64,000 nt of DNA from Phycisphaerales bacterium. GTDB taxonomy: Bacteria; Planctomycetota; Phycisphaerae; Sedimentisphaerales; Anaerobacaceae. Numbering within the stretch: position 1 is the first letter of the stretch; every line of letters starts with the position of its first letter. Below the pieces are notes generated by a model. It was not told the DNA's origin. It saw nothing but the letters and a program-made list of their open reading frames with translations, and searched no databases. The stretch lies in assembly GCA_030602885.1 (NCBI GenBank), contig JAUVYV010000002.1, positions 1-64,000 of the forward strand. The letters run 5' to 3'. This document shows positions 35,568-43,603 of this stretch, piece after piece. A program made the translations under genes and the position numbers.

Positions 35568-36869
35568 ATGGAAAAGAAAATGAGCAGAAATGCATCCGGT
35601 CTGTCCCGGCGGAATTTTATAAAGACATCGGCGGCCGTTTCACTGGCGGCCCTCGGCTCAGGCGCCAGCAGGGTATTTGCTGCCGGCTCAGACACAATTC
35701 GTGTCGGCCTTATCGGCTGCGGCGGCAGAGGCAGGTATGACTCAACAAACTGCGCCAATTCAGCGGACAACGTTGAGATTGTAGCAATGGGCGATATGTT
35801 CAAGGACCGTTTGAGCGAGTCATTCCAGAAGCTGGAGCAAAGATTAGGTGAGAAATTTAAGGTCACCAGGGACAAGTGTTACGTTGGCGTCGATGCCTAT
35901 AAGAAGGTGCTTGCCTGTGATGATGTGAACATGGTGATATTGACTACGCCGCCGCATTTTCGGCCCGAGCAGTTAAGGGCCGCCGTTGAAGCAGGTAAAC
36001 ACGTCTTTACGGAAAAGCCGGTAGCGGTCGATCCGGTTGGCGTTCGCTCGGTGATCGAATCATCCGATCTGGCAGGCGAAAAAAAGCTTACCATAGTTGC
36101 AGGCACCCAGATGCGGCGGATAGCGCACCTTGTAGCGGCTATGGAGCGGATTCACAACGGGGACATTGGCGAGATACTGGCAGGGCAGTGTGTCAGGATA
36201 GGTTCCGGTATGCTTGACTGGGGCCAGAGACAGCGGAGAGGGCAGTGGTCGGATATGGAGTGGCAGCTTCGCAGGTGGCTGTTTGTTACGTGGCTTTCCG
36301 GCGACTTTATTACTGAGCAGCACGTGCACAATATAGACGTTATGAACTGGGCTTTTGATGCACATCCTGTGAGCTGTATGGGTATGGGGGGAAGGCAGGT
36401 CAGGACCGGTCCAGAGTATGGCAACGCATACGACCATTTTGCCGTTGAATACGAGTATCCCAACGGTGCGCGTGTTCAATATATGGGCGCCCAGATAGAC
36501 GGCTGCACCGACCGCAACGACGAGCGACTGATGGGAACACAGGGAGCGGCATACCTGGATTTTGCGATTGCCAAAATCGAGGGCGACAATGCCTGGACTT
36601 ATGACGGGCCTTCCTGGAGCCCTGTTATAAAGCAGCACGCCGACCATATTGCTGCCATTCGCCAGGGCAGGGTTCTTAACGAAGGCCGACGTATCGCAGA
36701 GAGCACCCTGACGACGATAATGGGCCGAATGAGTGCATACACCGGCCGCGCCCTGAAATGGGACTGGGTGATGAATGCCTCGAAGCTCGATCTGACCCCG
36801 CCGAGTTATGAGTTCGGCGACTTACCCATGCGGCCGGTGGCGGTTCCTGGAAAGACGGCACTGATTTAG
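35568..36869 (+). CDS. Tat-exported Gfo/Idh/MocA-family oxidoreductase
   Basis: A 433-residue protein: twin-arginine signal (LSRRNFIKTSAA, about residues 13-24), Rossmann domain with GLIGCGGRGRYDS, the family EKP motif (HVFTEKPVAVDP), then the beta-sheet substrate/dimer domain. The late EQHVHNIDVMNWA segment carries the usual catalytic His. Such exported oxidoreductases are abundant in planctomycetes and act on sugars or carry out glycosidase-like chemistry; the substrate is unknown. GGAAGGAA precedes the ATG. Confidence 0.88.
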   Translation: MEKKMSRNASGLSRRNFIKTSAAVSLAALGSGASRVFAAGSDTIRVGLIGCGGRGRYDSTNCANSADNVEIVAMGDMFKDRLSESFQKLEQRLGEKFKVTRDKCYVGVDAYKKVLACDDVNMVILTTPPHFRPEQLRAAVEAGKHVFTEKPVAVDPVGVRSVIESSDLAGEKKLTIVAGTQMRRIAHLVAAMERIHNGDIGEILAGQCVRIGSGMLDWGQRQRRGQWSDMEWQLRRWLFVTWLSGDFITEQHVHNIDVMNWAFDAHPVSCMGMGGRQVRTGPEYGNAYDHFAVEYEYPNGARVQYMGAQIDGCTDRNDERLMGTQGAAYLDFAIAKIEGDNAWTYDGPSWSPVIKQHADHIAAIRQGRVLNEGRRIAESTLTTIMGRMSAYTGRALKWDWVMNASKLDLTPPSYEFGDLPMRPVAVPGKTALI

Positions 36870-36898
36870 AAATGACTTCTGCAAAATAGGTTGATTTT

Positions 36899-37018
36899 CG
36901 ACTCATTGAGTCGTGATAAGTAATAAGGTGTATCAGAAAAGGTAGATCCAAAGGCTAAACGGCAGTTTTAGCGGTGATTTTCAGGTTTTAAGCCTGTTAT
37001 TGAGCAGTGCAGCACTGC
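36899..37018. repeat. Two 7+1+7 palindromes
   Basis: CGACTCA-T-TGAGTCG (36899-36913) and GCAGTGC-A-GCACTGC (37004-37018) are both perfect 7-bp palindromes around a single central base, 90 bp apart, in the non-coding stretch before the terminase fragment. They may be operator sites or left-over phage regulatory DNA. Confidence 0.65.
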
Positions 37019-37103
37019 CGGCTTTTGATAGCTGTTTGGCAAGTTAATCTTTCGGCACTAACGGTTGACTATTTAGCAACATTAAAGTAGGTACGGGGCG
37101 GGA

Positions 37104-37385
37104 ATGATGTACGAGTATTTCGGCAACTTTTTGCGGATGGGATATGAGCATTTAGTTGAGGACGTGAGTAAGTGGCCGAGTCAAAAGACGACATTTATCA
37201 ATGGTTCGTGCGTTGAAGTATTGAAGCAGTCCGAGACGAGCGTACGCGGGCCTCACGTGCATAAAATTCGATGTGACGAGGTCGAGCTTTTTAAGGAGCG
37301 GGTTTACGAGGCGGCACAATATACGACGATGGGCAAGGACGGCGTGCTGGCAGAGCAGGCAAGAGAACGGAAATCGGCGCTTTGA
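37104..37385 (+). pseudogene. Phage terminase large-subunit fragment
   Basis: A 93-codon frame whose translation includes INGSCVEVLKQSETSVRGPH followed by KIRCDEVELFKERVYEAAQ, matching the middle of phage or phage-like terminase large subunits, where SxxSVRGPHxxxLRxDExE contains the Walker B acidic residues. The upstream Walker A region and the downstream nuclease domain are missing and the frame is closed by stops on both sides. It is therefore a decayed piece of a prophage or phage-like element; no other phage gene is near. Confidence 0.6.
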
Positions 37386-37527
37386 CCGGTGCGGTGCTCG
37401 GGCTTGCTGAAGAGCAAAATATCGGCGTGTCGTATAATCGGGGGAGTCTATGATATAGTGAAGTTTCTTGAGCGTTGACGCGGCCTCGAGAGACGAGTAT
37501 ATTGCGGGTGATTCTAATAGGAGTATT

Positions 37528-38061
37528 ATGAAGATAGGGAAACGCAAAGCTACGGGGCGCGAAGTAGATGAAGCGGCCATAAAGCGGCTCGAGGAGCTGC
37601 AAGCAAAAGTTCACATGGATAATGTGTCTGCGGCTCGCAACGCGGCATCGAATCTGTCGTGGCTTCAGGAGGATGGGTACGAGATACTGAAAGAGGCGCT
37701 GCTGGAAGGTTCCTCGCGGGCTTCACGAATTGCTGCTGCGTATGGTCTGCGGAAGATGCGGGGCAGGATGAAGAAGAAGGCGTTGGAGCTTCTTGAGCAG
37801 GGGCGAAAGAGCCGCAAGAAGGAGATTCGCAACGTATGCACTCGCGCTCTGGAACTGATGGCGCAGCGGAAGCAGGCAGAGCCGTCTGTTCCGCCGGGGC
37901 AAGAGCTGGATGGGCAGCCGCGGAAGAAGCAGCAGAAGAAAAAGAAGAGGCGGCCGGTCTTGTCTCGAGATCGCGGTCCCGATCGCGGTCTTGGTCGCGG
38001 TCCCGGTCGTGGTCTTGGTCGCGGTCCCGGTCGTAATCCCGGTCGGGGGCGAGGCAGATAG
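37528..38061 (+). CDS. HEAT-like basic protein with RG-rich repeat tail
   Basis: 177 residues from the ATG at 37528, which has AGGAG 6 nt upstream (a longer GTG-type start at 37468 lacks this). Residues about 30-115 form paired helices of HEAT/Armadillo type (NVSAARNAASNLSWLQEDGY, ASRIAAAYGLRKMRGR). From about 115 the protein is highly basic, and the last 30 residues are six tetrapeptides DRGP/GRGL/GRGP. RG-rich tails commonly bind RNA or other nucleic acids, so a helical-repeat nucleic-acid-binding protein is the best guess. Confidence 0.65.
   Translation: MKIGKRKATGREVDEAAIKRLEELQAKVHMDNVSAARNAASNLSWLQEDGYEILKEALLEGSSRASRIAAAYGLRKMRGRMKKKALELLEQGRKSRKKEIRNVCTRALELMAQRKQAEPSVPPGQELDGQPRKKQQKKKKRRPVLSRDRGPDRGLGRGPGRGLGRGPGRNPGRGRGR
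37969..38040 (+). repeat. 12-nt in-frame tandem repeat
   Basis: Six units of the 12-mer GRTCGYGGTCYY, in register with codons, encode the RG-rich tail of the host gene (four residues per unit). Copy changes would lengthen or shorten the tail without shifting the frame. Confidence 0.9.
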
Positions 38062-38210
38062 CGTTGGGTGCTGTCCTGTATTCGGGGGTAAAGACAAAGG
38101 GGGCTGTACAAGTAACGTCGCCGACAGGGTGCGTGTTGAAATATGGTGTCGCGCCGCGGAAAAGTGTTTGGTGAAGCGAGATTTGGGTGAGCGAGAAGCT
38201 GCGATGTACG

Positions 38211-39194
38211 TCACTGTAGTGAGGAGGAGACCGGCTTGCTACGTGATTTGGGGTTTTCTTCTTTCGGTCGGTGTTTCCATCTTCGGTGCAGCCACCAGTA
38301 CTGGCTTGGGTCTTCGCGCACGAACTGTTCGATTGCCTTTGTGTACTCGGCGGTGACCCATGTGAGCGGGTCGTCTTTGTCGTGCCACTCGTGTGGGAAG
38401 ATTATGCGGTTGACTCCAATTTCAAAGAAGAAGCGGTTGTCAGTGCGTCTGCTGTAGCCAACACCTATCGGTATGTTCTCGGTGATTGCGAGCAGGCCTA
38501 TGCTTTTGTAGGTGCTTGCCTTTCTGCCGAAAAAATCGACGAAGATTCCCCTGGAGCCAGCGTCCTGGTCTGCGATGAAACACAGTGTGGCGCCGGAGGC
38601 AATGAGGTTGGGCATGAGTTGTGCGGCACCTTTTTTGTCGATAATTTTCTGGCCGACGCGTTCGCGGACACCGTAGAGGTATCTGCTGATGAACCTGTTG
38701 TCCAAAGGGCGGGCGATGCTGTAAGTATTGAAGCCGAACAGGCCGAGCATGTAGCCCATTATCTCGAAGTTGCTGTAGTGGGCTGCGGCCATAAGCAGTC
38801 CGTTGCCCCCCTGCATCAGCCACTTGGCTTGTTCTACAGTCTTGAACCGCGAGTAGTCTCGCCAGTTGTGCTTTTTTACCAGCCGCGGTGTAAAAATCAC
38901 ATCGACTGCGAGCATCGCGATCTGCTCGAAGCTGCGTCGGCCTATCTTTTCGTACCACTGCTCATTTTTTTCCGGATAGCTTGCACGAAGATTATCGAGG
39001 GCACGTTTTCGGCCTCGGTGATAGTGCTTCCAGAGGAGCCGGCCGAGAAAGCAGGCGAAGGTCAGGTTTGCCTCAACACTGAAAAGACAAATGAATGTTA
39101 TCAGGATGCGCAGGGCGATATATGTGAGAAGCTCGAGGACCACGTTGCTTTTTTTCTTCTTTTTCTTTTTCTTAACGAACACAAAGTCAGCCAT
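38211..39194 (-). CDS. LpxL/HtrB-family lipid A acyltransferase-like protein
   Basis: About 327 residues from the ATG at 39194 (MADFVFVKKKKK); the longer frame upstream has no support. A hydrophobic N-terminal anchor (about 18-45) follows a run of eight lysines. The LpxL-type catalytic HxxxxE is in AAAHYSNFEIMG, with the later FFGRKAST, PIGVGYSRRT and QYWWLHRRWKHRP segments. Such enzymes add secondary acyl chains to lipid A at the inner membrane and fit with the two Lpt permeases of this window. The lysine run comes from an A-rich tract. Confidence 0.87.
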   Translation of the reverse strand: MADFVFVKKKKKKKKSNVVLELLTYIALRILITFICLFSVEANLTFACFLGRLLWKHYHRGRKRALDNLRASYPEKNEQWYEKIGRRSFEQIAMLAVDVIFTPRLVKKHNWRDYSRFKTVEQAKWLMQGGNGLLMAAAHYSNFEIMGYMLGLFGFNTYSIARPLDNRFISRYLYGVRERVGQKIIDKKGAAQLMPNLIASGATLCFIADQDAGSRGIFVDFFGRKASTYKSIGLLAITENIPIGVGYSRRTDNRFFFEIGVNRIIFPHEWHDKDDPLTWVTAEYTKAIEQFVREDPSQYWWLHRRWKHRPKEENPKSRSKPVSSSLQ

Positions 39195-39405
39195 AGGCAG
39201 CGATTTTAGGGTCAGAATCGCTGCTGTCAAGGATTGCTGCCTGCTGTTGTCCCGGATGGTGTGCTGTGCTGAAGTGCTTCGCGATGCGGCAGATTTGGTT
39301 TGAACTTGTGTCCGGGTTGCGGTATTCTGCATGCTGATGGATGATGGGGCCTGGTCCATCTATTCGCAAGAAACGTGACCAAAGAGCTGCGCAGGAAGTT
39401 ACAAA

Positions 39406-39855
39406 ATGGCGGATTTTATTGCGGATGATGAGATTCTGGAGCTTGCTATAGCGAGGGAGCTGGATGCGAATCGGCTTTATCTGGCGATTGCAGCGAAAGT
39501 TAAGGACCTGGAATTGCGGGAGGTACTGAAAGAGCTTGCGGCCGAGGAGCTGGAGCACAAGGCGAAGCTGGAGCTGGAAGTGATGAAGTCGGGCAGGGTC
39601 GTTTCACCGGGGGATAATGCGGACGAATTTGAAGGCGTGTCGGAATTGTCGGCCGGCGAGCTTGATATGAGCTACAAGGAGATGCTTCTGATGGCAATAA
39701 AGAAAGAGGACACTTCTTTTCGACTGTATGTGGATTTGGCGGGGCGGGTGACCGATTCGGATTCGAAGGAGACACTTCTGGCGATTGCTGAGGAAGAGAT
39801 GAGACACAAGCTGCGATTCGAGTACGAGTACGACAGGGCATTGAAGGGCAATTAG
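39406..39855 (+). CDS. Ferritin-like/rubrerythrin-type diiron protein
   Basis: A 149-residue helical protein with the two-helix-pair layout of the ferritin-like superfamily. Iron ligands are suggested by LAAEELEHKAKLE (first ExxH) and AIAEEEMRHKLRFEYEY (second ExxH), plus earlier Glu residues in each half. There is no C-terminal rubredoxin domain, so it is an erythrin-like form. Possible roles are peroxide reduction or iron handling. Short, well-formed and with no membrane segment. Confidence 0.82.
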   Translation: MADFIADDEILELAIARELDANRLYLAIAAKVKDLELREVLKELAAEELEHKAKLELEVMKSGRVVSPGDNADEFEGVSELSAGELDMSYKEMLLMAIKKEDTSFRLYVDLAGRVTDSDSKETLLAIAEEEMRHKLRFEYEYDRALKGN

Positions 39856-39997
39856 CCGCCCGTGCTGTTGTTCAAAGTCAGCAATTCCGCTTTCAGTGGA
39901 TATTGGCGAACTGCGTTCTCCGACACCTCGTAGTGATTCGATTGATAATGCGAGCGTAACTGAGTATTATTTGTGTGAATGGGGAAAGGGCCTGAAG

Positions 39998-40873
39998 ATG
40001 GGCAGATGTAAACGTGCTGTTGGGGTATTAGCGGTTGTTGCATTGCTGTCGCTGGTTTTTGCGGGGGTGGGTTGTCAGCAGGGACGGCAGGGCGGCGGCG
40101 CCGGGCATTTTGATTATGAGCGTATCGAGCTTGCCAACGGTCTTGAAGTGATAACCTTAGAGGATTTTTCCTGTCCTATCGTTGCGGTTCAGGTGTGGTA
40201 CCACGTCGGCTCGAAGGATGAACAGCCGGACAGGCAGGGCTTTGCCCATATGTTCGAGCATATGATGTTTCGCGGTACCGACAAGTTAGGGCCGACCGAC
40301 CACTTCGGGTTCATCCGACGTGTGGGCGGGACGACAAACGGTTATACGAGCTTTGACAGGACGGTATATCTCGAGACGCTGCCTGCCGACCAGCTCGAGC
40401 TTGCGTTGTGGCTTGAGGCGGAGCGAATGGCTTTTCTCAAGATTGACCAGGAGGCCTTCGATACCGAACGCAGGGTGGTGGAAGAGGAGCGCCGGATGGG
40501 GCTGAGTGAACCCTATGGTACAGTTTTTGAAAGACTACTCGAGCAGATATACCAGGTACATCCGTATCGATGGCCTCCCATCGGGAAGATTTCACATTTG
40601 CGTGCTGCGTCCGTGCAGGAGCTTCGCGATTTCTGGACAAAGAATTATGTCCCCAGCAACGCCACGCTAATCATTGTCGGCGCCGTAGAGCATGAAGACG
40701 CCCAGGATATGGCGAGGAAGTATTTCGGCTGGATACCACGGTATGCCAGGCCGCCGCAGGTGGATATTGCCGAGCCCGGGGCCAATATCTTCTTCGGCGA
40801 CTACCAAAGCACCTTCTTCGGCCAGTTCCAGAATAATACCAATATCTACACCGCCGTCCGCTACAGCTTCTAA
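39998..40873 (+). CDS. Truncated M16-family metallopeptidase lipoprotein with foreign tail
   Basis: 291 residues from the ATG at 39998. A lipoprotein signal (VGC lipobox near residue 26) leads to the catalytic half of an M16 (pitrilysin/insulinase) peptidase: HxxEH in AHMFEHMMF (84-88), the third zinc ligand Glu about 76 residues later (VVEEERRMG) and the NYVPSNATLIIVGAV segment. Typical M16 proteins are at least 400 residues; here, after RYARPPQVDIAEP (about residue 260), the sequence switches to about 30 residues ending NNTNIYTAVRYSF, the alternating pattern and terminal Phe of an outer-membrane beta-barrel. It looks like a fusion by deletion. The zinc site is intact, but the inactive second half is missing. 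Confidence 0.75.
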   Translation: MGRCKRAVGVLAVVALLSLVFAGVGCQQGRQGGGAGHFDYERIELANGLEVITLEDFSCPIVAVQVWYHVGSKDEQPDRQGFAHMFEHMMFRGTDKLGPTDHFGFIRRVGGTTNGYTSFDRTVYLETLPADQLELALWLEAERMAFLKIDQEAFDTERRVVEEERRMGLSEPYGTVFERLLEQIYQVHPYRWPPIGKISHLRAASVQELRDFWTKNYVPSNATLIIVGAVEHEDAQDMARKYFGWIPRYARPPQVDIAEPGANIFFGDYQSTFFGQFQNNTNIYTAVRYSF

Positions 40874-41053
40874 GGCCGGGTTTATGTCCTTGCCGGCTAA
40901 TGCCGCTAAAGGGGCATTGAAAAAAAAGTTTCAGTGCCTCGTTTTTTTTGTTGTATGAGTAGCACGAATGTGATATTGTTATGCGCAAGGCCGGTTGCTA
41001 TTGTGGCGAGCCGGCAGAGTCTTTTGAAATTCTTATCTTAGGGAGACGTGGCG

Positions 41054-42043
41054 ATGAAAGGTGGATGTTTGATTTTTGTTTTGTTGCTGACAGTCCAGGT
41101 GAGTGTTTTTGGTGTGGATCCTTGTACGCCGGCGACGCACGAGCAGTTCCAGGCCGTAGACGAAGATGGGATCGGGACTTACAACGTAGCGGGTAAGGTG
41201 ATACTCGAGGGCATTGTTTTGAACAAGCCGGGTGATATGCTTGATTCGACAGCCGATTACCAGAGCGAGCCGGTCGATATGGGCGGCGAGTGGCAATTCT
41301 TCTTTCAGGGCGAGGGAGACGACCACGCCGGGACCGCCCTGTGGGTGGGACAGAACTATGAACTCCTGCCGTGGGTATTCCCGCCCGGCAGCTACGACGA
41401 TCTTAGCTGGATTGCCGAGATGTCCAGGCTCAATGCCCCTCAGTTCTGTCCGGGAGACCGCATACGCGTCACAGGGTATTATCTTTTCTATAAGGGAAAG
41501 ACGAACGTCAACGAACAGCACCACTTTGAGCCGGAGTACGACTTTACTGTCGAACTGCTCGAGCGCGGAGTCGGATTGCCGAGGCCTGAGGTTATCAGTT
41601 TTGATGACGTAAAGGACGGCAATGATAATTTCATCTTTGATTCGAGTCGGGAGTCAGGCTGCGAGTACTATCAGGGCCGCTTAGTGAGAGTAAACGACGT
41701 GAACTTCGCGGACGCGAACGGCTGGGGGCCGAACGGCGAAGTGACCGTAACGGATGGGGTGAAAACATTTCCGGTAAAGCTGGGCTTCGGCAGGGGAATT
41801 TACGCAGGCTCGAACAATTTAAGTGAACCGTTTGATGTAATTGGAATAATGGACCAGGAGCCGGAGGGCTATCCCCCGGACTGCACGGTGGGGTATCGAA
41901 TCTGGGTGATGGACTATGACGGAAACGGCGCTGTCCTTGCCTCGCGCGAGCACCGCCGTGCCGCCGTGCCGGGAGATGTTCAATTGGACGAAATTGTTGA
42001 TTTCGGCGATTTTGCTGAGATGGCTTGCGATTGGCTGAAGTGA
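41054..42043 (+). CDS. Exported protein with dockerin-like C-terminus
   Basis: About 329 residues from ATG 41054 (a GTG two codons earlier is possible). A signal peptide (about 1-21) precedes two beta-rich segments with no recognised catalytic site (TYNVAGKVILEGIVLNKPGD; CPGDRIRVTGYY). The last 25 residues, GDVQLDEIVDFGDFAEMACDWLK, match the short dockerin-like calcium-loop ending seen in many planctomycete surface proteins (DxxxDFxDFAxxAxxWL). That suggests extracellular display or complex formation. Function otherwise unknown. Confidence 0.7.
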   Translation: MKGGCLIFVLLLTVQVSVFGVDPCTPATHEQFQAVDEDGIGTYNVAGKVILEGIVLNKPGDMLDSTADYQSEPVDMGGEWQFFFQGEGDDHAGTALWVGQNYELLPWVFPPGSYDDLSWIAEMSRLNAPQFCPGDRIRVTGYYLFYKGKTNVNEQHHFEPEYDFTVELLERGVGLPRPEVISFDDVKDGNDNFIFDSSRESGCEYYQGRLVRVNDVNFADANGWGPNGEVTVTDGVKTFPVKLGFGRGIYAGSNNLSEPFDVIGIMDQEPEGYPPDCTVGYRIWVMDYDGNGAVLASREHRRAAVPGDVQLDEIVDFGDFAEMACDWLK

Positions 42044-42099
42044 GATTATCGCACTGTCGTGTCGTTGTAACACAAACCTGTGGTTGGGCGGATTGTAGC

Positions 42100-42777
42100 A
42101 TGAGAAGGGCGTTTACACTCATCGAATTGCTGGTCGTAATTGCGATTATCGCGATGCTGCTTGCAATCTTGCTGCCGGTATTGGGCAGGGCGCGTATCCA
42201 GGCAAAAGTGGTAGTAGTCAGTGCAGAGCTGAATCAGATCGGTCTTGCTCTGGAGATGTATATGACGGACAACGATGGAAATGTTCCCCCGACACGGGTC
42301 AACTGCATGATGCAAGAGAACTACTATCAGCTTCCCGAAGAGCTTGCCAAGGGCAAGTACTTGCCTGAACCTGCCGAGGATGAAGAGTGGCGTGGGGCCG
42401 GTATGGAAGACAGGTTCAACAAGGATTTTTCGTACAAGTACACTGCGGCCGGATCGCTGATTATCAACCTGTATTCGACCACCGAGAATCGAATATGGGT
42501 TCCGGATGGATTTCCGCAGAGAGACAGCACAAAAGAAGGCAGGTACCATCAGGGGATTCATAAGTCACCAGTGACGTGGGTTGTTTACAGTATTGGTCCT
42601 GAGTTCGACGAATACGAGATGAAGAAGATGCACTATCCTGTGCCCATGAAGACATGGTATGCCCCTGAAGAACGTAAAGGAGTAATCGTTCGGATGCGTC
42701 TGAAGAAAGGAGAGCATATTGGTTCGTTTCGAGCTGCTGAGCCGGCAATTGATGCCGACGCACAGGCGAGCATGTAG
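42100..42777 (+). CDS. Type II secretion/type IV pilin-like (pseudopilin) protein
   Basis: 225 residues from ATG 42100; an in-frame start further upstream is unlikely because it would bury the signal. The N-terminus RRAFTLIELLVVIAIIAMLL is a class III prepilin signal, with Ala rather than Gly before the cleavage point and Glu at +5. The rest is a soluble domain resembling planctomycete DUF1559-type pseudopilins. It overlaps the next gene by 59 bp, so ends of the two are translationally linked, but its link to metal uptake is unclear. Confidence 0.85.
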   Translation: MRRAFTLIELLVVIAIIAMLLAILLPVLGRARIQAKVVVVSAELNQIGLALEMYMTDNDGNVPPTRVNCMMQENYYQLPEELAKGKYLPEPAEDEEWRGAGMEDRFNKDFSYKYTAAGSLIINLYSTTENRIWVPDGFPQRDSTKEGRYHQGIHKSPVTWVVYSIGPEFDEYEMKKMHYPVPMKTWYAPEERKGVIVRMRLKKGEHIGSFRAAEPAIDADAQASM

Positions 42778-43603
42778 CCGGCGATGTATATTGCTGGTGC
42801 TGGGCGCAGCACTTGCCTTGTCCGGCTGCGGTAGAAATCCGCCTCGTCGGTCCGGAACAACAATCGCCGTTACAAACACTTACCTTCAGTGTGCTGTCGC
42901 GGATGTCACGGGCGATGCAAGTGATGTGCTTTGTCTTGTGCCGCCGGGGATGTGTCCGGGGCATTTCGACCTGTCACCGGGACAGGTCCAGCAGTTATCC
43001 GAATGCCGACTGCTGATGCGAGCTGACTTTCAGCATCGTATCGAGGATTCTCTGGTGCGGATGAAGGAAAAAGGTCTGAAAGTTGTCAGTATTCGTGTGC
43101 CGGACGGCATGTGCATTCCTGCAAACTATTTAGAAACCTGCCGTGAAGTTCAGAGGGCGCTGCAGGGGCATTACGAGGGTGGTGGTGATGACTTATATGA
43201 AAAGTGCTTGTTGGTGGTGGAAAAACGGCTCAGCAAGCTCTCCGAGCAGATACGGGCTTCTGTAGATAAAGCGGGGTTGCGTGGTATCGGGGTAGTCTGT
43301 TCAGACCACCAGGCTGAGTTCGCAGGCTGGCTCGGGCTGGATGTAGTTGCTATGTTCGTCGGCAGTGACGTCGAGACTGTTGCGAATCTGCAGGAAGCGC
43401 TGGAGAAGGCGAGTGAGGAACATGTGAGGTTTGTTATTGCCAATCGGCAGGAAGGAACTGCACTGGCCCAGGCCCTGGCCGAGCGGCTGGGCGCCGGCGT
43501 TGTTGTGTTCAGTAATTTTCCCGACGTTCAACCAGGTCGCAACAATTTCGATGCGATGGTCATGGATAACTTAAATGCCCTTCTGGAGGCGGGTCGGTGG
43601 TGA
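42719..43603 (+). CDS. Metal-binding lipoprotein of an ABC transporter (ZnuA/TroA-like)
   Basis: A TTG start at 42719 is supported by AAAGGAG 6 nt upstream, giving 294 residues; ATG 42752 is an alternative. The lipobox LSGC (about 33-36) anchors a TroA/ZnuA-type cluster A-I binding protein: PGHFDLSPGQVQQL (first His), CSDHQAEFAGWLGL (second His) and the C-terminal PGRNNFDAMVMDNLNALLEA. Such proteins capture Zn(II) or Mn(II) in the periplasm. The usual His-rich loop is absent and the metal cannot be set from this sequence. The next gene overlaps its stop by 7 bp. Confidence 0.82.
   Translation: MVRFELLSRQLMPTHRRACSRRCILLVLGAALALSGCGRNPPRRSGTTIAVTNTYLQCAVADVTGDASDVLCLVPPGMCPGHFDLSPGQVQQLSECRLLMRADFQHRIEDSLVRMKEKGLKVVSIRVPDGMCIPANYLETCREVQRALQGHYEGGGDDLYEKCLLVVEKRLSKLSEQIRASVDKAGLRGIGVVCSDHQAEFAGWLGLDVVAMFVGSDVETVANLQEALEKASEEHVRFVIANRQEGTALAQALAERLGAGVVVFSNFPDVQPGRNNFDAMVMDNLNALLEAGRW

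Noticed and set aside
38271-39209. Long plus-strand frame opposite the LpxL-like gene
   Set aside because: Antisense shadow of a gene with clear acyltransferase motifs.
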